From positions 111,429 to 175,428 of the forward strand of contig QXWX01000002.1 of assembly GCA_009911175.1 (NCBI GenBank): DNA of 64,000 nucleotides, written 5' to 3'. A program made the translations under genes and the position numbers. The stretch's first letter is position 1. Each line of letters opens with the position of its first letter. Below are positions 9,408-18,502 of this stretch, in pieces. The notes beneath the pieces were generated by a model. That model worked only from the letters and a program-made list of their open reading frames with translations. It was not told the origin of the DNA and did no database searches. Source of the DNA: Lachnospiraceae bacterium. Lineage in GTDB: Bacteria; Bacillota_A; Clostridia; Lachnospirales; Lachnospiraceae.

Positions 9408-10214
9408 TCACGATTCATAACTGACCGGCTTCTGCAGCTCCGCCTTTTTGGCAGGCCAGTAATTGGCCGCCAGAAGCACCACAAAAACAAACACAAAGAT
9501 CATCGTAGACAGCGCATACATCTCCGGCTTGATCCCTTTTCGGATCTCTCCGTAGATCATGGTGGACAGTGTATTGACCCCGGCCCCCTTCGTAAAATAT
9601 GTGATCACGAAGTCATCCATGGACATGGTAAATGCCATGAAAAATCCGGCCACGATTCCGCTGGCCAGCTGGGGCAGAATGACCTTGAAAAAGGCATACA
9701 CCGCATTGGCCCCCAGATCCCGGGCCGCCTCATAGAGGCTCACATTCATCTGCCGGATCTTCGGCATGACGCTCAGGATCACATAGGGGATATTAAAGGT
9801 AATATGCGCCAAAAGCACGCTGCCGAACCCCAGTGGGATAAAATGCACGAACCAGAGCATCAGCGCGATCCCGGTCACGATGTCCGCGTTCAGCAGCGGG
9901 ATATTGGTGCAGATCATCATGATCTGATAATTTTTCTGTCGCATGGCATGGATCCCCAGAGCGCCCAATACACCGATCACCGTCGCAATCAGCGCCGAGG
10001 CTGTCGCCAGCACCAGTGTTGTCACAAGCGCCTCCATGATCTGCCCGTTGGAAAATAATTTCCCATACCACTGCAGTGTAAAACCGCCCCAGGTCACCCG
10101 GGACCTGGAATTATTGAAGGACAGCATGACCAGCACCAGGATCGGCGCATATAAAAACAAAATGATCAGGCCGATGTAAAACCGGCTCAGAAATCCTTTC
10201 AGCTTTTCTACCAT
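9408..10214 (-). CDS. potC: Polyamine ABC transporter permease PotC
   Basis: Inner-membrane permease half. The 268-residue product has about six hydrophobic segments and the ABC-permease EAA loop (EAARDLGANAVYAFFKVILP). The N-terminal segment GLIILFLYAPILVLVMLSFNNS is typical of PotC. The start overlaps the potB stop by 7 bp (ATGGTAG), indicating translational coupling. Confidence 0.94.
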   Translation of the reverse strand: MVEKLKGFLSRFYIGLIILFLYAPILVLVMLSFNNSRSRVTWGGFTLQWYGKLFSNGQIMEALVTTLVLATASALIATVIGVLGALGIHAMRQKNYQIMMICTNIPLLNADIVTGIALMLWFVHFIPLGFGSVLLAHITFNIPYVILSVMPKIRQMNVSLYEAARDLGANAVYAFFKVILPQLASGIVAGFFMAFTMSMDDFVITYFTKGAGVNTLSTMIYGEIRKGIKPEMYALSTMIFVFVFVVLLAANYWPAKKAELQKPVSYES

Positions 10215-11047
10215 ATTGCCGACCCCTTTCCTTCCACATCATTTTTCGTAGTAAATGCCATGCTGATCAGGACAAAGATCATCAGGGAAACCGACAGTCC
10301 GGATCCCAGATTCCAGTTGGAGTTCTTTGTAAATTCCTGTTCGATGATGTTTCCGATCAGCTGCAGCTTTCCTCCGCCCAGGATATCCGAGATCACGAAG
10401 GACGTCATGGACGGAACAAATACCATCACGATCCCGCTTAAGAGTCCCGGTATGGACAGCGGAAAGATGATCTTCCGGAATACCGTAAAGCCGTTGGCTC
10501 CCAAATCCCTTGCCGCCTCCATGATATCCTCATCGATCTCCGCCACCGCGTTGAAGATGGGGAGCACCATATAGGGAAGATAGTCATACACCACCCCGAT
10601 CATAATGGCCGTCCCCGTATTGGCCAGCGGCAGAGCATCAAGCCCCAGCTTCGTCAGCAGAAAATTCAGGATCCCGTTGTTGGACAGGATCATCTGCCAT
10701 GCCAGGATCCGCAGGATGAAGTTCATCCACATCGGAAGGATCAGGATAAACATGGTAAATCCCTGTCTTCCCATGCCTAAGTATCTCAGGGCCAGCACGA
10801 GCGGATAGGACAACAGGATGCAGATCAGGGTACACCCAATGGCGATCTCCAGCGAAAAGACCATTGCCTTTAGATGGATCGGTTCAAAAATGGCAACGAT
10901 ATTTTCCAGGGAGAATCCACTCTCCCGGCTGGTCAACGCATATTTAAAAATCACACCTAGAGGGATCACGGTAAAGCCGATGACCCATACAATGTAGGGG
11001 GAGGACAACCATGTCCGCCTGTTTACGGATTTTGCACGATTTATCAT
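10208..11047 (-). CDS. potB: Polyamine ABC transporter permease PotB
   Basis: Partner permease of PotC. The 279-residue product has about six membrane spans and the EAA loop (EAARDLGANGFTVFRKIIFP). Start MINRAKSVN at 11047 has an AGGAGG site 10 nt upstream, whereas the upstream in-frame ATG has none. It is 131 bp downstream of potA. Confidence 0.94.
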   Translation of the reverse strand: MINRAKSVNRRTWLSSPYIVWVIGFTVIPLGVIFKYALTSRESGFSLENIVAIFEPIHLKAMVFSLEIAIGCTLICILLSYPLVLALRYLGMGRQGFTMFILILPMWMNFILRILAWQMILSNNGILNFLLTKLGLDALPLANTGTAIMIGVVYDYLPYMVLPIFNAVAEIDEDIMEAARDLGANGFTVFRKIIFPLSIPGLLSGIVMVFVPSMTSFVISDILGGGKLQLIGNIIEQEFTKNSNWNLGSGLSVSLMIFVLISMAFTTKNDVEGKGSAIW

Positions 11048-11178
11048 CTTATCACAACCTCCTGCTTCCTCTTTTTCCACTTGCCTCAGACATAACCGCC
11101 TTCCAGCAGCTCGTATAGGATCCAAAGCTGCCTGGACAATTTTTTATATGTCTATTCGGATATCCCCGGCGGTCTGTT

Positions 11179-12252
11179 CTACGCATCCTCCCGCACGGCC
11201 TCCGCATCCTCGGAATGGGGCTTATGCATGATCTGGATGTTGTCCGGCAGGATCGTCATCCCCACCACAGAGCCGATCTGGGCCGGATTGACGCTCTGGA
11301 CGATCCAGTCATATTCCCCGGCGCGCACCTTGATCTCGTAAAATGCCCCCTTGAATATGATGGAAACGACCATCCCTTTGAGATACCCGTCCTCCTCCTT
11401 CACGATCACCAGATCTTCCGGACGGATAACCACATCCACCAGCTCATCCCTGGCAAACCCGGTATCCACACAGGGAATCGGCACATTCTGGATCTGTACG
11501 AGGCAGTCCTCTTTCATGATCCCGTCGATGATATTGCTGTCCCCGATAAAGTCTGCCACAAACGCGTTCTGCGGTTCATCGTAAATGCTTTTGGAGGTTC
11601 CCATCTGCTGGATGATCCCTTTGTTCATGACAACGATGCGGTCCGACATGGTCAACGCTTCCTCCTGGTCGTGGGTCACATAGACAAAGGTGATCCCCAC
11701 CTCCTGCTTGATCTTGATCAGCTCCCTCTGCATGCCATGGCGCAGCTTCAGATCCAGCGCCCCCAGAGGCTCATCCAAAAGCAGGATCTTCGGCTCATTC
11801 ACGATGGCCCTTGCGATCGCCACCCGCTGCTGCTGCCCTCCGCTTAGGGAATCCGGCATCCGGGTCTCATAGCCGTCCATATTGACCAGCTTTAAGGCAT
11901 AGCGGATCTTATCCTTGATATACTGCTGGGTCTTCTTTTTCAGCTTTAACCCAAAGGCGATATTTTCCGCCACGTCCATATGAGGAAACAAGGAATATTT
12001 CTGAAAAACCGTATTCACATTCCGTTTATCCGGAGAAAGTCCGGTGATCTCCTTTCCCTCAAATAAAACCCGCCCCTCATCCGGCTTCTCAAATCCGCCG
12101 ATAATACGCAGGGTCGTAGACTTCCCACATCCGGAAGGCCCCAAAAGTGTAATAAATTCATTCCGCCCGATCTCCAGATCCAGGTGGTTCAAGATCTGTT
12201 TCCCATCAAATGATTTGCTGACGGAATCCAGCTGCAGTATCACATCCTTCAT
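11179..12252 (-). CDS. potA: Polyamine ABC transporter ATP-binding protein
   Basis: ATPase that drives polyamine uptake. The 357-residue product contains Walker A GPSGCGKST, Q-loop VFQKYSLFPHM, signature LSGGQQQR, Walker B ILLLDEPLGALD and switch THDQEEA, then a TOBE-like C-terminal domain. The start at 12252 (MKDVILQLDSV) is 6 nt after AAGGAGG. It lies 11 bp after the regulator gene. Confidence 0.94.
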   Translation of the reverse strand: MKDVILQLDSVSKSFDGKQILNHLDLEIGRNEFITLLGPSGCGKSTTLRIIGGFEKPDEGRVLFEGKEITGLSPDKRNVNTVFQKYSLFPHMDVAENIAFGLKLKKKTQQYIKDKIRYALKLVNMDGYETRMPDSLSGGQQQRVAIARAIVNEPKILLLDEPLGALDLKLRHGMQRELIKIKQEVGITFVYVTHDQEEALTMSDRIVVMNKGIIQQMGTSKSIYDEPQNAFVADFIGDSNIIDGIMKEDCLVQIQNVPIPCVDTGFARDELVDVVIRPEDLVIVKEEDGYLKGMVVSIIFKGAFYEIKVRAGEYDWIVQSVNPAQIGSVVGMTILPDNIQIMHKPHSEDAEAVREDA

Positions 12253-12263
12253 TGACATCCTCC

Positions 12264-12812
12264 TTAAAAGCTTGGGGGGCTGCTGATCCATAGAATGGAC
12301 GAAACCTTTTTACAAGCCGAACTTATCCTGTGTTTTCTGTTAGCCGGAAAGATAAAGGAATCGCCTTTCCGTACCGTATACTTTTCATCTCCGTAATGTA
12401 CCTGGATCTTGCCGTCCAGCACGTAGCCGAATTCCTCCCCCTCGTGGGGTTTGTCAACCGGCATGGACTGTCCCGGCTGGAGCCGTACCAGGATCGGCTC
12501 CAGACTCCTGCTCTGCGCCGTCGCGATCAGCCAGGTGATGCTGTTGCCGTCCTCGTCTTCCTTCTCAAAATAATCCTCTTTTGGAAATACGATCTGCAGG
12601 TCATCCTCATCATGGAAAAAATCCGAAAGATTCGTTCCCAGGCATTCCACGATATCCAGAAGGGTCGATACCGAAGGCGCCGTCAGCCCTCGCTCCAGCT
12701 GGGAGATGAACCCCTTCGTCAGCTCTGTCCGGTCCGCCAGCTCTTCCTGTGTCAGGCCGTTCTGATTGCGCAGATTACGGATTTTCATGCCGATCTTTTC
12801 TTCAATACTCAT
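12264..12812 (-). CDS. XRE-cupin transcriptional regulator of the pot operon
   Basis: Probably a polyamine-responsive regulator. The 182-residue product has an N-terminal HTH_XRE domain (IRNLRNQNGLTQEELADRT..LTKGFISQLERG, residues about 11-60) and a C-terminal cupin_2 domain (VRLQPGQSMPVDKPHEGEEFGYVLDG, read in parts, about 105-180). This layout matches PuuR-like regulators. As first gene of the potABCD operon it likely controls its own promoter. The effector is inferred from context. Confidence 0.88.
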   Translation of the reverse strand: MSIEEKIGMKIRNLRNQNGLTQEELADRTELTKGFISQLERGLTAPSVSTLLDIVECLGTNLSDFFHDEDDLQIVFPKEDYFEKEDEDGNSITWLIATAQSRSLEPILVRLQPGQSMPVDKPHEGEEFGYVLDGKIQVHYGDEKYTVRKGDSFIFPANRKHRISSACKKVSSILWISSPPSF

Positions 12813-12879
12813 AGTCTCCGACTTCCTTTTTATTTGTACAGTTCCTTAGGATTACTAAACTTTTTATTTACCATAATCA

Positions 12880-12907
12880 ATTATACATATACTAAGTCAA
12901 AAGTCAA
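12880..12907 (-). promoter_or_regulatory. Promoter of the regulator-potABCD operon
   Basis: Minus strand TTGACT, 16-bp spacer, TATAAT, about 68 bp upstream of the regulator start. It sits just after the terminator of the upstream unit. Confidence 0.65.
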
Positions 12908-12917
12908 CATAAAAAAA

Positions 12918-12956
12918 ACAGGCTTTTGCGATTTTACTTGCAAAAGCCTGTTTTTT
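12918..12956. terminator. Strong bidirectional terminator
   Basis: Perfect arms ACAGGCTTTTGC / GCAAAAGCCTGT flanked by T-runs on either strand. It ends the nucleoside-kinase transcript on the minus strand. Confidence 0.92.
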
Positions 12957-12963
12957 ATGTACT

Positions 12964-14634
12964 TTATAGCTGGAAGCATCCCCCGCCGATAAATTCTCTC
13001 AGCAAGGATTTCGCCGGCACAAAATCGCTTTCGATCCCCACAAAGTAATCAAAAAACTTCAGCAGTCTCTTCGCCTCCGCATATTCCGCGCTGTCCTTCT
13101 CCACGCCGAACAGCCGGGGCTCCACATACTGCTTGAGCACCGCCAGCTCATAGAGCAGTGAGGAATTAAACATCACATCCGCTTCCTCCTGATAAGGAAA
13201 GATATTCGCCTCCTCCCCTCTTCTCACCGACCTCCACATGGCGATAGTCTTCTGGGCGGAATTTCCACGGGTTCTCGCGTCCCGCACGATCCGGCGGATC
13301 AGCCGCCCGTCGGTGGACGGGATCCGGTTATGCTCATCGACATTCAGCTGCGTCAGCGCACTGATATAGATCTTAAACTTATTGGCATCGTCCAGCGTTT
13401 CCGTCAGCTTTGGGTTCAGACAGTGGATGCCCTCAATGACCAGGATATCATTCTCCCCGAGCTTCTTCGGCTTCGTGGAGCGGTTCTGCTTTCCGGACTT
13501 GAAGTCAAAGACCGGAAGATACACCTCCTCGCCGTTGAGCAATGCCTGCATATCCTGATTGAACAGGTCCACATCAATGGCTTCCAGACATTCAAAATCA
13601 TACTCCCCGTTGGCGTCCCGGGGCGTTTTTTCCCGGTCCACAAAGAAGTTGTCTACCGCGATCGGGTGCGGCACCAGCCCGTTGACCCGAAGCTGAATGG
13701 ACAGACGATGGGAAAATGTAGTCTTTCCCGAGGAAGATGGTCCTGCGATCAGAACAAATTTTACATCCGGCCGTTCCGCGATCATCTTTGCGATCTCCGC
13801 GATCTTCCGCTCCTGATGCGCCTCCTGGACCAAAACCATTTCCTGCATGTTACCCTTTGTCACCGCGTCGTTGAGCATTCCCACCGTATCAATCCCCTGC
13901 TGGTCCCCCCAGGCAACGGATTCGCGGAGTACCTGGAACAGCTTCCTGTGAGGCTCGAAGGGCGGCACCGCGTTCGGCTGATTCATGGTCGGCATCTGGA
14001 TCACAAATCCGTCCTCATAGAGATGAAGCGAAAAATATTTCAGATATCCGGTATCCGGAACCATATATCCGTAAAAATAATCTTCAAACTTTTTGATGCT
14101 GTAGATATTCACCCTGGATACCCTGCGGTATTCAAACAGGTGCTCCTTATCATACATCCTATGCCTGCGGAACAGTTCGATGGCATCGTTGGTATGTACG
14201 GAGCGTTTTTGGATCGGCACCTTCTCCTCCGCCAGCTCCCGCATCCTAGCATCCACCTTTTCCAGAAATGCCTCGTCCACCGTCACGTTTCCTTCCACCG
14301 TGCAGTAGTAGCCCTTGCTTACGGAGAAATGGATCCGCACCCGCTCCACATTGTCATATCCGCCTACATTATGTACCGCCTTCACCAGCAGAAGGCACAT
14401 ACTCCGCTTATAGGTCTCATGTCCGATATGGTGCGCCGTCGTGATAAATCCAAGCTCGCAGTCCTTTTTCAGATGCTTATTCAATTCCTGGAGCTGATAC
14501 TTGTTGACATACACCAGAACAATGGGATGCGGATACAGATGCTGAAATTCCTCCGCGATCTCCCGGTATGTCGTCCCTTCTGCATATTGTCTGGTTTCTT
14601 CTCCGATCGTAACCGTATACATTTTTTCACCCAT
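12964..14634 (-). CDS. Uridine kinase-like P-loop nucleoside kinase with TGS domain
   Basis: Predicted nucleoside kinase. In the 556-residue product an N-terminal TGS-like region (about 1-60; YTVTIGEETRQYAEGTTYREIA) and a threonyl-tRNA-synthetase second-domain-like region (HHIGHETYKRS..) precede a uridine-kinase/PRK P-loop domain (LIAGPSSSGKTTFSHRL, about 295-311; IDVDLFNQD; VIEGIHCLNP). The start at 14634 follows GAGGTG. This fused layout is common in Clostridia. It lies next to a nucleoside-uptake operon but is separated from it by a terminator, so any functional link is inferred. Confidence 0.9.
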   Translation of the reverse strand: MGEKMYTVTIGEETRQYAEGTTYREIAEEFQHLYPHPIVLVYVNKYQLQELNKHLKKDCELGFITTAHHIGHETYKRSMCLLLVKAVHNVGGYDNVERVRIHFSVSKGYYCTVEGNVTVDEAFLEKVDARMRELAEEKVPIQKRSVHTNDAIELFRRHRMYDKEHLFEYRRVSRVNIYSIKKFEDYFYGYMVPDTGYLKYFSLHLYEDGFVIQMPTMNQPNAVPPFEPHRKLFQVLRESVAWGDQQGIDTVGMLNDAVTKGNMQEMVLVQEAHQERKIAEIAKMIAERPDVKFVLIAGPSSSGKTTFSHRLSIQLRVNGLVPHPIAVDNFFVDREKTPRDANGEYDFECLEAIDVDLFNQDMQALLNGEEVYLPVFDFKSGKQNRSTKPKKLGENDILVIEGIHCLNPKLTETLDDANKFKIYISALTQLNVDEHNRIPSTDGRLIRRIVRDARTRGNSAQKTIAMWRSVRRGEEANIFPYQEEADVMFNSSLLYELAVLKQYVEPRLFGVEKDSAEYAEAKRLLKFFDYFVGIESDFVPAKSLLREFIGGGCFQL

Positions 14635-14737
14635 AGATCACACCTCTGCCTTTCGTTCACTTTTCAGGCTGTCCTATAATAAAGGTAAAGCATGCCAATC
14701 AACACATCAGTTGGAAAGCATCTCCCTATTACAGAAA

Positions 14738-14765
14738 AAGTCCTCTACCTTGCGGCAAAGGACTT
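14738..14765 (-). terminator. Terminator of the yjjI-nucleoside operon
   Basis: Minus strand stem AAGTCCT / AGGACTT followed by TTTTTC. A second hairpin (CAGCCA / TGGCTG, 14884-14911) lies closer to the nupQ stop and lacks a good T-run. Confidence 0.7.
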
Positions 14766-14955
14766 CATACAGCCTACATTTCCATACCACAACAGTCAGT
14801 GGCAAACGCTCTTTTTATAGTTTTATTCTAGCAAAGACATTGAACAAAGTCAATACTGACCGAGTATTTGTGCGATTATTATACAGCCAGGATAGCACTT
14901 CCCTGTGGCTGTGTAGCAAAGTGGCTGCACGGAAACGAACCGTAATGCCCCATAC

Positions 14956-15873
14956 CTAGTCATGAATGTCTCCGGATGCCTGCGGTCCCTTTGCTTTCCC
15001 TCCGGCAATGATCAACACAAGCATTGTCAGCAAATATGGCAGCATCTGAAGAAACTGTTCCGGAATATCAAAATCCAATGTAATTCTAAGAGCCTGCGAA
15101 AAGGCGAATAAAAGGCTTGCAAGGAAAGACCCCAGAGGATTCCAGCCTCCAAAAATCGTAGCTGCCAGGGCAATATATCCCCGTCCCGCAACCATTTCCT
15201 TTACAAAAAGATTACTCTGGACAATGGATAGAAAGGAACCTGACAAACCGCAGAGCATTCCGCAGATAACAACCGCAATATAGCGATACCTGACAACATC
15301 AATTCCTGCAGCCGCGGCCGCCTGCGGATGGTCTCCGATCGTACGCAGGCGCAGCCCTGCCTTTGTACGATACATCATATACCAGGAAACCATCACGATC
15401 ACTATTGTAATATATAGATACGGAGACTGGTTTTCAAATAACGGGCCGATCACCGGCAGCTTATAAAGAAAAGGAATGGTCACTGCAGGAATCTGTGCGA
15501 CTTCTCCGCTCAGCCCCTCTTTATCCCATATGGCCTTGCACAGTACGATTGTCAGTCCAGAAGCAAAAATATTGATCCCCACACCGCTTACAGCCTGATT
15601 CGTATGGTATCTGATGCAAAGGACTGCATGGATCAGGCCAAAGGCTCCTCCCATCAAAATTGCTGATAAGGTTCCCATCCAGGGTGAATGAAACACGGAT
15701 GTACCGATTACCGCGCCCAAAGCACCCGAGAGCATCATACCTTCAATTCCAAGATTGATAATGCCGCTTCGTTCACAGATTACACTTCCGATAGAAGCCA
15801 AAATCAATGGAACAGCCATCCGCAGCGTTGCAAGCAGCATGTTCATAGAGATCAGATGTTCCAGATTGTCCAT
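14956..15873 (-). CDS. Nucleoside ABC transporter permease (NupQ/YufQ-like)
   Basis: One of two permeases of a BMP-type nucleoside importer. The 305-residue product has about eight to nine hydrophobic segments and the family motif GIINLGIEGMMLSGA near the N-terminus, with GLRLRTIGDHPQAAAAAGID in the middle. It starts 4 bp after the partner permease and is the last gene of the operon beginning at yjjI. Confidence 0.9.
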   Translation of the reverse strand: MDNLEHLISMNMLLATLRMAVPLILASIGSVICERSGIINLGIEGMMLSGALGAVIGTSVFHSPWMGTLSAILMGGAFGLIHAVLCIRYHTNQAVSGVGINIFASGLTIVLCKAIWDKEGLSGEVAQIPAVTIPFLYKLPVIGPLFENQSPYLYITIVIVMVSWYMMYRTKAGLRLRTIGDHPQAAAAAGIDVVRYRYIAVVICGMLCGLSGSFLSIVQSNLFVKEMVAGRGYIALAATIFGGWNPLGSFLASLLFAFSQALRITLDFDIPEQFLQMLPYLLTMLVLIIAGGKAKGPQASGDIHD

Positions 15874-15877
15874 CTAA

Positions 15878-16927
15878 TTACTCCCCCTTCCTTTTTATAA
15901 AAGTAACGAGCTCCGGTGTTGCCACAAATAAAATGACCAGTCCCTGCATGACCTTGATCATACTGGTTGATACTCCTGCTACGTAACTCATTTTCATTGC
16001 ACCGGATTCCATGATCCCGAACAACAGCGCACTCAGCAGCACCCCTGACGGATGGTTTCTTCCCAATACTGCTACCGCAATTCCTGTAAATCCATATCCC
16101 GGAGAAAATCCATCTACAAATTTTCCTGTTTTTCCGAATACTTCTGTAATGCCTGTCAATGCAGCCAGTGCCCCGCTTACAGCCATCGTCATGATGACAG
16201 TCCATGCCATTCCAATGCCAGATGCCTGTGCTGCCCTGCTGTTTTCTCCAACCGCGCGGATATGAAATCCTGCCCGGGTTTTACAAAAGAATAAGTAAAA
16301 TATGACGGCTAATATCACCGCGAGGATCAGTGCCGTAGTCAACTGTGATTTTGGAATCAGCTTTATAAGCATATAATCTTCCCCGACTGCGGTTGTCTGT
16401 GCCACACTGGAAGCCGGATCCTGCATCGGGCCATGCACACAATAGCTGACAAAAAATTTCAGAATATAATTGAGCATGATAGCCACCAGGACTTCATTGA
16501 TGTTCAATTTTGCTTTTAAAAAGCCGATTATCCCTCCGGCAATTCCCCCAGCGATCATGCCAGACGCAAAAGCTGCCGCCAATACGATGGCTCTTGGCAT
16601 CCCCTGCATTTCCAATGCAGTGACCGTTGCTGCGAACCCTCCAATATACAGCTGTCCCTCACATCCAATATTAAAAAGTCCTCCTTTATTCGAATATGCA
16701 CATGCCAGCCCTACAAACATTAATGGTACTGCTTTTCCTAATGTTGTTGCCACTGCATTCCGTGACCCAAACGCTCCGGCAAGCAATGCATTGGCCGCTT
16801 CCATCGGATTGTATCCGGAAAACACCATGATTGCGGCTGTTAGCAGCAGTGACAGCATAATAGCAAACACAGAAAAAATCAAATCCTGCAGATGCAGCCG
16901 TTTCGCACTCTTTCTTTTCACCTCCAT
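15878..16927 (-). CDS. Nucleoside ABC transporter permease (NupP/YufP-like)
   Basis: Second permease of the importer. The 349-residue membrane protein carries the family motif KGGLFNIGCEGQLYIGGFAA and FHIRAVGENSRAAQASGI. Its start directly abuts the stop of the ATPase gene. Together with the ATPase and the BMP lipoprotein it forms a complete ribonucleoside-type ABC importer. Confidence 0.9.
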   Translation of the reverse strand: MEVKRKSAKRLHLQDLIFSVFAIMLSLLLTAAIMVFSGYNPMEAANALLAGAFGSRNAVATTLGKAVPLMFVGLACAYSNKGGLFNIGCEGQLYIGGFAATVTALEMQGMPRAIVLAAAFASGMIAGGIAGGIIGFLKAKLNINEVLVAIMLNYILKFFVSYCVHGPMQDPASSVAQTTAVGEDYMLIKLIPKSQLTTALILAVILAVIFYLFFCKTRAGFHIRAVGENSRAAQASGIGMAWTVIMTMAVSGALAALTGITEVFGKTGKFVDGFSPGYGFTGIAVAVLGRNHPSGVLLSALLFGIMESGAMKMSYVAGVSTSMIKVMQGLVILFVATPELVTFIKRKGE

Positions 16928-18424
16928 CTATTTTCCGCCTTTCTGTCCGGCCATCAACAGACCTATGGACTCTCTTGTAAATTCCTCGTTTCTCCTCAGA
17001 TCCATAATCTCACCTTTATACAGCACCGCGATCCTGTCACTGAGCTGAAAGATATCCGTCAGTTCCGCAGATATCAATAAAATGGCTTTTCCCTGTCTTC
17101 TCAGATTCAGTAATATTTCATGAATATAGTGGATGGCACCGATATCCAGCCCCCGAACCGGCTGGCATACCAACACAAAATCCGAATTCTTTTCTACTTC
17201 CCTGCTCAGAACCATTTTCTGCTGATTCCCCCCTGACAGAGCCCCTACCGCCTGATTTTCATCCACTGCACGAACATCATATTTCTTCATGGATTCTGCT
17301 GCCGTCCTGTTTAAGAATGTATAGTCTATCAATCTTCTTTTGACAAACTTCTTGTTAAATTGATTTCCCAGCAAATAATTATCCAGAATCGAAAAGCCTG
17401 GTAAAATCGCCCGATCGTGTCTCGAAGAAGGAATATAGCTGATCCCTTTTTGCAGACGCCTTCTAGTCGGCCATTTTGTCACATCCTCCCCCTTGATCAC
17501 GATGCTCCCCTCCCTACACCTTTGAAATCCCATTAAGATTTCTTCCAGCTGCATCTGTCCATTTCCCTCTACCCCCGCAATCCCCACAATCTCCCCCGCA
17601 TGGATATCAAGAGAAATCGTATCTCCGGCATTGTCCAGTATACGTACTTTATTCAATGAAACAATCACATCACCGGCCTGCCCGGGAATACGTTCCAGTT
17701 TATAGTCCACCTCGTGTCCCACCATTTGATTCGCAAGCTGCTTTACCGTCACATTCTCTGTAGCCGTATGATATACAGACTGTCCCGCCCTCAGCACAGT
17801 AACCGAATCTGAAACTGCCTTCGTCTCATTAAGCTTATGCGTGATAAAAATAATCGTTTTTCCCTGTCTCTTCATATCACGGAAAATGCCCAGCAGCTGA
17901 TCCGCTTCCTGAGGAGTGAGCACAGCAGTTGGTTCATCCAGGATAATAATTTCCGCACCTCGGTAAAGAGTCTTCAGAATCTCAACACGCTGCTTCATCC
18001 CTATGGAAAGGTCCGCGACTTTGTCTTCTGCATCCAATCCAAAATTATAACTGTCTGATAATTGCTGTACCTGCCGGATTGCCGTCTTCCTGTCAACTGT
18101 AAATTTCCCCGGTTCATTCCCGACAACCACATTTTCCCATACTGTCAATGCATCTACCAGCATAAAATGCTGATGTACCATCCCAAGTCCGCATTGAAAT
18201 GCTTTCCTGGCGGAATGCTTTACAATATTTTCTCCATTGATCTTCAACAGCCCTTCGTCTGCTTTATATAGGCCAAAGAGAATATTTACAAGTGTGGTCT
18301 TTCCGGCTCCGTTCTCCCCAAGAAGGCAATGTATTTCTCCTTTTTCCACCAAAAAATCAATCTGGCTGTTCGCAACAAAACTACCAAAGTATTTCGTAAT
18401 ATTTCGCATTTCTACTGCTAGCAC
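16928..18424 (-). CDS. Nucleoside ABC transporter ATP-binding protein (NupO/YufO-like)
   Basis: Tandem-domain ATPase of about 498 residues. Domain 1 has Walker A GENGAGKTT and LLGENG context, signature LSIGMKQRVEILK and Walker B IIILDEPTAVLTPQE. Domain 2 has GVEGNGQMQ, LSGGNQQKMVLSRE and the degenerate VCQPVRGLDIG, typical of sugar/nucleoside ABC ATPases. The start chosen is GTG at 18424, 5 nt after GAGGTGA; an in-frame GTG at 18433 and ATG at 18400 are alternatives. It follows the BMP gene after a terminator-like hairpin. Confidence 0.92.
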   Translation of the reverse strand: MLAVEMRNITKYFGSFVANSQIDFLVEKGEIHCLLGENGAGKTTLVNILFGLYKADEGLLKINGENIVKHSARKAFQCGLGMVHQHFMLVDALTVWENVVVGNEPGKFTVDRKTAIRQVQQLSDSYNFGLDAEDKVADLSIGMKQRVEILKTLYRGAEIIILDEPTAVLTPQEADQLLGIFRDMKRQGKTIIFITHKLNETKAVSDSVTVLRAGQSVYHTATENVTVKQLANQMVGHEVDYKLERIPGQAGDVIVSLNKVRILDNAGDTISLDIHAGEIVGIAGVEGNGQMQLEEILMGFQRCREGSIVIKGEDVTKWPTRRRLQKGISYIPSSRHDRAILPGFSILDNYLLGNQFNKKFVKRRLIDYTFLNRTAAESMKKYDVRAVDENQAVGALSGGNQQKMVLSREVEKNSDFVLVCQPVRGLDIGAIHYIHEILLNLRRQGKAILLISAELTDIFQLSDRIAVLYKGEIMDLRRNEEFTRESIGLLMAGQKGGK

Positions 18425-18455
18425 TATTCTCACCTCAATAATTTATATGGAGATA

Positions 18456-18495
18456 AAAAAGAAGATGTTCTATTACAGAGTCACATCTTCTTTTT
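18456..18495 (-). terminator. Intra-operon terminator between bmpA-like and nupO-like genes
   Basis: Perfect 13-bp arms AAAAAGAAGATGT / ACATCTTCTTTTT with a 14-nt loop and a T-rich 3' side on the minus strand. Its position suggests partial termination, leaving more binding protein than permease. Confidence 0.8.
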
Positions 18496-18502
18496 CTGAT
18501 TT

